Below, one piece after another: positions 57,396 to 64,000 of a stretch of DNA of 64,000 nucleotides (position 1 is the stretch's first letter; the number at the start of each line of letters is the position of its first letter). The position numbers and the translations under genes are program-made. Below the pieces are notes generated by a model. That model saw only the letters and a program-made list of their open reading frames with translations. It was not told the origin of the DNA and ran no database searches. Source of the DNA: Peromyscus leucopus (Eukaryota > Chordata > Mammalia > Rodentia > Cricetidae); assembly GCF_004664715.2 (NCBI RefSeq), contig NC_051066.1, positions 81,431,735 through 81,495,734 of the forward strand, given 5' to 3'.

Positions 57396-57738
57396 TGTGT
57401 TAGTTTAACTTTCTGACCCTGTGATTATCCCCCAGATAACCAACTGAAGAGGAAGAAAAGTTGATCTGGGCTCATGCTTTCAGGATCTCAGCCCAACATT
57501 TCTTAGCCCTATTGCTTGGACCAGTAATGTGAAGTTATGGCAGAGAATATGCCTGTTCACACAGTGGCCAGGAAGTGGGATAGGCAGGGTACCCATACCC
57601 TCCTCTAAGGCATGCCTTCAGTGATCTCACTTCCTCCCTTTAGGTCCAACCTGGTACAGGTTCCTCACTCCCAGGAAGTACCAAAGTGAGGTACCAACTT
57701 TTAACACATGGGCTTTGCAGGGGCACTCCAAACTAGCA
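57396..57738 (-). mobile_element. ERVL-MaLR LTR, diverged
   Basis: The plus strand starts TGTGTTAGTTTAACTTTCTG, has GAAGAGGAAGAAAAGTTGATC, AAGTTATGGCAGAGAATATG and TGATCTCACTTCC blocks, and ends near CAAACTAGCA. A reversed MT-type LTR. Confidence 0.55.
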
Positions 57739-58839
57739 AGGCCATGCTTAATAAAAGGGAGAAAAACGTGTATCTTTGGTTTTAGAATTGAGAGATCGGA
57801 ATAGAAAAATCGATAGGTTCCATTTTTAAAAATTTATTGATATTTAAGAATTGGGAAAATGTATGTGAAATTTTAGATGCAGGACTTTTACAAATGAGGA
57901 CCTTGCTGCATTTGGAAATGAACCCACCAGGCAGAAGTGAGCAGTTGTAGAGTTCTCAGACTGTGGCCTTCAGTGTGTCACAGGCCCCGCCATTCTTCGC
58001 TTTGTTCCCTCAGCAGCCAGCCTCATGAGTGACCTAGATGTACATCTGGCATCATTTAAGTTTAGTAGTTACCCAATCCCTCCTTCACAGGGCTCAGGAA
58101 AAAATATCTGAAGACTCTACTGAGCTATCTCTCCTGTGCGACGATAACAAAAGGCACAAATTCCTTCCACAACTCCATCTGTAACAGCTGCTTCGGAACG
58201 GCCTCCCTGCTGGCCCTGGCCACTGTCAAGTAAACGGAATTGAAAGACCCTGTGCAATTGCTCGGGTCGTTTACTCTGAGAGCTCTATCCAGGTTCTGAA
58301 ATGTCTCTAAACATGTCCATGGCACAGGTCTGGACAGCTAAGGAGTCTGTGGTCACATTCATGACAGATCTGCTTAAGACATTTTCCAGAGAGCATTTCC
58401 TTGACTCACTGCAGCAAGATGCTAACCAGCCTCTCCAGCACCAATTCCCACAGCTTCAATTCATCCTGGATTCAACTGACAGAATAATCTGCTTCCAACA
58501 TCGATCTTATTACAGCCCTCACCTGCTCCAGACCCTACAGAACCTCCCTATTACTCCTGCATCCATTCCACCCTTTGCAGTCCAGCATTCTAGGCCCTCG
58601 TCAATTATGCTGTCCCTAGTGGAACTTGTCCAGCCTTATCACAAGGCTCTTCTTGACACGGTTCTTCTGCTACAGATAAAAGTCCGGGCTGTTGGACCTT
58701 CCCAATTCCCATCCATGTTTTACCTGCCAGGAACCATCTCTAGATTTTATGTCAATCTAATCACACCTTCTTCTTTCTTTATTCTCTTATCATGCACATA
58801 TTTATTAAGTATGTGTCCTTGAAATCAGTTCAGTTTTCA
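57739..58839. other. Unique sequence, unrecognised frame
   Basis: A 173-codon plus-strand frame at 58301-58822 is open but shows no domain, signal peptide or codon bias I can recognise. Treated as non-coding. Confidence 0.4.
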
Positions 58840-59017
58840 TCCTTCCTCCAAAGACATAACTTTTTTACAATAATACACATCACTTCCCAGTTTTGTGCTC
58901 CTAAAAGATATCACTAATCAATCACAGTACAGCTTCTAAATTTTTCCTCAACATTAAGCTCCAGGAAAAGAGTTATGTGTAATTATACTGGGATATAGCA
59001 CACAGTGTATTTGTGAT
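58840..59017 (+). mobile_element. LINE L2 tail, possible
   Basis: The sequence TTAAGCTCCAGGAAAAGAG followed by ACTGGGATATAGCACACAGTG has the layout of an L2 3' end. Short and diverged. Confidence 0.4.
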
Positions 59018-59387
59018 TCTTTTTTTAAAAAAATATGAGAACATCACTAAAATAATAAGAGATAGAAAGAAGAAAACACATTAGGAAAATTGAGGCAAGA
59101 AAGAGGCCTTTTTTATTTTTATTTTTTCTATATTTTTCCCCTGAAGTTCATGTTCCTATATGTGGTATGAGTAGGTCATGGTCAGTATAATCACATTCAA
59201 GTGTTGGAGAAATACCTCAGTGGCTAAACATTCGCCCAGCATGCACATGACTACAAGATCTTAGACCTGCAAAGCACACACACACACTGTCCTTAAGATT
59301 GGTGACCACCTCTTAGTTTGTTTCGAAGCTTTCCTGGACTTTCCTGGCAGTATTCAGATGGCTACAGTCTTGCACATCTTGCTAATT
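59018..59387. other. No feature recognised
   Basis: AT-rich with a T-rich patch at 59109-59137. Confidence 0.4.
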
Positions 59388-59539
59388 TAAGTCAATGAGA
59401 AAGAGGTTCTAGAAACCTTCCAGAAGTCAGAGACAGTTTCCTTGTGTCTCACTGGATCTGCTCGAGTTACAGGGTCATCCTTGTCCCCATCTCCTCACAT
59501 GTGAGTATGTATAAAAAGACAAAACATTGACCAAAAATT
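59388..59539 (+). repeat. Long inverted repeat, left arm
   Basis: 152 bases whose reverse complement is at 59793-59944 with only about four or five mismatches. No transposon family recognised and no obvious target duplication outside the arms. Confidence 0.95.
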
Positions 59540-59792
59540 GGTTGTGATTGAAACGTCTTCTCTGAGTGATCATGGAAAGGAAAGCATAAGGTGCTGGAAA
59601 GTTGGAAGGACACTGGGATTAATTTTTTAAAGGATTATGTATCCGTGCCTACTGTTGTGACAATATCACAGTGAATGAAGAAAATTTAATCTTTATGGTG
59701 CTTATTTATTCTCAGTTTGAGATACAGAAACCAAACAAATGTGAAAATAAGACATCAGGTGAAAGTCACTATACATGAAAACCGGAACAGTG

Positions 59793-59944
59793 ATTTTTGG
59801 TCAATGTTTTGTCTTTTTATACATACTCACATGTGAGGGGATGGGGACAAGGATGACCCTGTAACTCGAGCAGATCCAGTGAGACACAAGAAAACTGTCT
59901 CTGACTTCTGGAAGGTTTCCGGAACCTCTTTCTCATTGACTTTA
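59793..59944 (-). repeat. Long inverted repeat, right arm
   Basis: Reverse complement of the left arm. The differences I see are two adjacent bases near 59920, one near 59893 and one near 59838. The 253-bp spacer is unique sequence. Confidence 0.95.
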
Positions 59945-60080
59945 GAAGGGATGGGTGTGACTATATTATGTAGAGTGCTTTGATGTGATACTTGAAATTG
60001 AACTAAAGCAATTGAAGGAGAAAGTGCTATGGAAAGGAAAGAACATCCCACACACAGACACAGTATCTGGTGAGCTTGAG

Positions 60081-60426
60081 TGTTGCTGGAGGGCTTCTCT
60101 CCAGGTTCCACCAAGCCCTGCAGTCCCACAATCCACGTATAAAATAATCATGCAGACACTTATATTACTTATAAACTGTATGACCGAGGCAGGCTTCTTG
60201 CTAACTGTTTTTATATCTTAAATTAACCCATTTCTATAAATCTATACCTTGCCACGTGGCTGGTGGCTTATCGGCGTCTTTACATGCTGCTTGTCCTGGC
60301 AGTGGCTGCAGTGTCTCTCCCCCTTCTTCCTGTTTCCCCAATTCTCCTCTCTCCTTGTACCGCCTATACTTCCTGTCTGGTCACTGGCCATCAGTGTTTT
60401 ATTTATATATAGAGATATCCACAGCT
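60081..60426 (-). mobile_element. mys-like (ERV2-type) solo LTR
   Basis: 346 bp, reversed member of the family at 34514 (ATCTTAAATTAACCCATTTC, TACCTTGCCACGTGGCTGG, CACTGGCCATCAGTGTTTTA). An exact six-base duplication CTTGAG lies at 60075-60080 and 60427-60432. Confidence 0.85.
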
Positions 60427-60432
60427 CTTGAG

Positions 60433-63400
60433 CATCATTGGACACAGATGGAATGGAAGGAGCAGGGGTGGACGGGTAGGAGATGAGGTTCACTAAAGGG
60501 TGGGAAGTGGAGCCAAAGAACTTCCATTGTAGGGTCTTGGGGACATTGTGAAGGTTCTTGACTTTTACTGTGACATGTAAAGCCAATGGCTGGTCTGGAA
60601 CCAATGGTACTATAAACTAACCATCTTAATTGTTTCTCTTTGTAGTTGAGGTAGATTGGGAAAGACTTGCTAGAAGCCTGCTGTGATTTGGAGGAAGAAA
60701 ATCTTGGAGTCTTTGACCTGGATGACCATGAAATAAATGGCAAAACATGGTTGGACTTGAGAAACATTTTGAAAATATTGAATCAGAGAAGTCCTGAGAA
60801 ATTTGGTGTGGGAGTTTGGAAAGAGGAGAGATGAGGATCTTTCCAAGGACAGAGCAAATAAAATATGGTGCTGCCATGAGGAAGAATGTTGTGTTGAATA
60901 TTTTTGATGTCAAGAAAGTCCAGCAAAGAATTGTTTTTTTTAATAAGGGTCTAAAGTTCAAAACGGAGACATCAGTTGGCAATTCTAACCATAGGCATCC
61001 AGCTGGGGAAGCCTTGAGAAGACATGAGGAAACTGGTGGCATTTAGATGTAGAGATGTGAAATCTTCTCAGGTCTGACTCTGTGGCCCTCCCCACAGGAA
61101 CTGTGTACACAGCAGCTCTCCGAGAAATGGCTGCACATCTACAATATTTTTTCCCTGTGGTTTGACTTTTTGCTGAACTCCAACATTCCTATTTTGAATA
61201 GGACTTTTCTATTTCATTTTAAACGCTGTGTTTTCCATGCATAGTCTCCTAAAGATCCTCACACATCAGGAAGGTCAACCGATACGGACTGCCAAAGCAA
61301 ATGCTGAGCTAGCCAAAGACAGAACCCGGGTTTATCTTGGACTGTAGGACCACCATGGCCTGGCTACCACATCCTGTCCCTGCCTGGACGCTTGGAAGGC
61401 ATGAGAAGGCCAGTTAGGTCAAATCCTAAACTGAGGCCTCTGAGTACCTGAGTCAGCACCCTGGTGATGGGTGCCAGACACACTGAGGGACTCCTCCCTG
61501 ACTGGGGACCAGCCTGATTAATCTGGCGCCTAATCAGACTCCTTTGAAGGGAGTGGAGGGGAATGAAAGAATGGCCCACCTGTTTCCACTTGACTCCAAT
61601 CCTGAAATAATTCTGCGGCTCCTACAAGATTTGGAACAAATTAAATTTGAAAGGGCAGAGAGGGCGACTTTGAATGGCTGGCTCTGTGCAGAAGTGGGGT
61701 TTTGATCCAGGAAATGGCTGAACTGAGCCGTGGCAGCTGGTGTGGCGTTAGTGCTGGATGGCGACTCTGGCCTTGTACAGTGGCTTCTCCTAACCTGTTA
61801 TCCCTGGCATCAAACCTCGGCTTCCTGGCCTTTGACGGCATCAGAAGGTTATAAGGGTACTACACACACACACACAAAAAAAAAAAAAAACACCGCAACT
61901 GTCAAGAGGGGACAGCGTCCGGCGCTATTTGTGGAATCTCGGTGAAGACCCATTGGCCATAAAGGGAAGCAAGGACAGGCACGATTCTGTGCAGCCCGGA
62001 GGAAGGTTATTGTTAGGCAGGACACTTATCATTCCTTCCATCAAGATGCTAACGCCCGGAGAAGCCTCTGTTACCAGTGAAGCCAGAGTGTCGAAGGCAG
62101 GACTTCCAGGCCAGAGCTCCACTTGTACTATCTCTCAAGTGGCTTTGGGGTGAGTCACAGGAAGCGTTGTCAGAAGAGTCCCAGGCCTTCCTCTGCAGTG
62201 TCCGAATGTTCAGGATGTGGTGAATGGGAAGGAGGAGTGAGACAGAAGGACAGACAGTGTTTCCAACTAGTCCAAAGGTCCAGAAGGGGAAATGATAAGA
62301 GAAAGCCGCGGCCGGCTCTGGAGAGCATGGGTCCCTCTCTTATTCCGCTGCCCACCCTGAAGCCACCAACACTTACCAAGCATTGCTAAATGACAGGCAG
62401 TGGGTTTCTGGCTTGGAAAGTGGGCCTCTTCGTACTTAGAGACCTGTCACTTTGATCTTCGCTATAGACACAGCCAGATGTCTAGCCATAGCTGATTTTT
62501 AAGGCCTCCCTTCATCCCTTGCATCGAAAAAGGAGCTAAAGACCTGATTTGCCAGGCCACTTTGACCTTTGCTTCCAGATCCTTGAGGGCTGGAATGTTT
62601 CGATGAGGCAGAGCACAGGGATCTTTCTAATGAGGTTTGTCAGGACCTGCTGATTGATAAGGGGTGGATTCTGTGTCTCTGTCAATTTCCCTCCTCACTG
62701 ATGTTCCTGTGGCCTTTGATAACTCAGATCACACACACAGAGTCATGTCTTTCATGTTCCCCAGCCTCACGGGCAGGGGTCTGCCAAGCCATCATTAATA
62801 TGCACCTTAGTGTGGCTGGTCGGGAAACGGACGGAAATAAAGGAGCCAAGGCTGCCTTTTACCAGGGCTCAATAAACTCATCATATACAGCTGTTAAAAA
62901 GGAGAATGTTCGCCAGAAGGGACTGGGGAATGAATGAGAGTCACTTGTACCGTGGCATCCTAAGACCAGAACTATTTACTGTCATCTTGAACATTAAGGA
63001 GTCTCTTTAAACCTCTGCCAGGCTGCGATCCTTCCCAGCCCCCTTCTTCCTTATCAGACCCTGCTTTGGTGGGAGGTTTGGGGTTGGGGTCAATTGTGGA
63101 CAAGTTAAGAATCATTATTACAGGGCCGGAGACAAGATTTGGAAACTGAACAGCAGCCAGTTCTGCTGTGCATTCAAACAGAACTAATTATTCACCAGCG
63201 ATGTTAACTACCATCTCTGATGTGAAGGCCTTCTATCAACATCCCATCATTTCTCCGTTTACATTAAGGAAAAAGGAGCTGTTTGGGGGGTCACTCTATG
63301 AGTATGGAAGGCAAGTCCTCACTACAGAAGAGGTCATTTCTCAGGAGATCCATCATTAGAGGGACTGACTATTAGGCAGCAAAAGGGACCTACTCCATTC

Positions 63401-63460
63401 TAGTCCACAGTGCATGTTTCATGTCCCTCTGAAGTCTTTTCCTTTCTGCCTAGCTCACTG
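60433..63460. other. Unique sequence, no gene seen
   Basis: About 3 kb without clear transposons. It holds a short CA/A tract at 61861-61890 and overlapping frames of 60-138 codons on both strands, none recognised. The stretch 62440-63130 is more GC-balanced and contains two similar 15-base motifs (62449 and 62559). Confidence 0.45.
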
Positions 63461-63466
63461 CATCTC

Positions 63467-63811
63467 TGTAGCTGAAGTTTTCCTGTATCCCACCCAGTCA
63501 GCAGCCACTCAGTAAACACACAGAGGCTTATATTAATTAAAACTGCTCAGCCATTAACTCAGGCTTTCCACTGACTAGCTCTTACACTTAAACTCAGCCC
63601 ATTTCTGTTAATCTATATGTTGCTACGTGTTCCATGGCTTTACCTGTGTGCCATTACATGCTGCTCCCTGGACAGTGGGCTGGCGTCTCCTCACTCAGCC
63701 TTTCTCTTCCCAGAATTCTCCTTGTCTGCTTATCCTGCCTGTACGTCCTGCCTGGCTACTGGTTGATCAGTGTTTTATTAAACCAGTGTACAAAAACATT
63801 ATCCCACAGCA
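63467..63811 (-). mobile_element. mys-like (ERV2-type) solo LTR
   Basis: 345 bp, reversed member of the same family (TAAACACACAGAGGCTTATA, CCAGAATTCTCCTTGTCTGC, ATTATCCCACAGCA). Flanking six-base repeats CATCTC (63461-63466) and CATCTT (63812-63817) differ at one base. Confidence 0.8.
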
Positions 63812-64000
63812 CATCTTGGGAGGTGACATCTAACTCCCTTGATGGGGTTGATATCAGTAGCTAAGGAAAGAGCATATGAAATTCTTAGCAGATCTAGCAC
63901 TTCTCGGAATGATAGTGTTAATGGCATTTGGATCTGTGATCTCCCCTCCTCTGATCTATGCCCCTTACCAGATGCTGGCAAGAACTTTCAAAAATGCAGC

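Noticed and set aside
58301..58822. 173-codon plus-strand open frame
   Set aside because: No recognisable domain, signal peptide or codon pattern; part of the area resembles L2-type sequence, and a frame this long can occur by chance in 64 kb.
60435..61042. Minus-strand frames of 110 and 138 codons, possible processed pseudogene
   Set aside because: I could not match the translation to any family and saw no poly-A end or target duplication.

Overview
The window looks like non-coding nuclear DNA from a muroid rodent, most likely a cricetid (hamster, vole or deer-mouse group). The evidence is the repeat content: rodent B1, B4 and ID SINEs, ERVL-MaLR LTRs of the MT type, rodent L1 3' ends, and several LTR families of 345-560 bp that I associate with cricetid genomes. 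Older mammalian repeats (MIR, L2, ancient L1) lie beneath them. I recognise no protein-coding exon, rRNA gene or functional tRNA gene. The open frames are short, low in complexity, or lie inside repeats. All family names come from memory and visual comparison; no database was searched.

Layout. 0-9 kb holds SINEs, MaLR LTRs, L1 3' fragments and an L2 fragment carrying a B1. 9-16 kb is mostly unique sequence with two MaLR LTRs near 10.6-11.4 kb. 16-25 kb is a nested retroelement region: an ERVL-MaLR provirus (about 17.1-24.7 kb) whose 5' LTR is split by a composite array of mys-like, ERV2-type elements (three LTRs, three internal segments), itself hit by a B1 with a long purine tail. 25-41 kb is mainly unique sequence with scattered MaLR, MIR, B1, ID and solo LTRs, microsatellites and a ten-unit minisatellite at 29.2 kb. 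At 41.35-42.23 kb two LTRs of different families sit end to end. 45.9-47.9 kb carries two ancient L1 ORF2 fragments in opposite orientation.

The most striking element is at 51.0-56.2 kb: a complete, very young LTR retroelement on the minus strand. Its LTRs (561 and 562 bp) differ by one single-base indel as far as I can read. A 4-bp target duplication is intact, and it splits an old MIR. It has a polypurine tract and a tRNA-Pro-like primer site, but no pol or env and only a trace of a gag zinc knuckle. Part of its interior resembles the mys-like elements at 18-22 kb, which have unrelated LTRs, 6-bp target duplications and a decayed Lys-type primer site. It therefore looks like a non-autonomous chimera that was mobilised recently.

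Another structure of interest is an inverted repeat of about 152-bp arms around a 253-bp spacer at 59.39-59.94 kb. With no genes recognised, there is no gene network to describe; the window is best read as intergenic or intronic sequence with a layered history of insertions.
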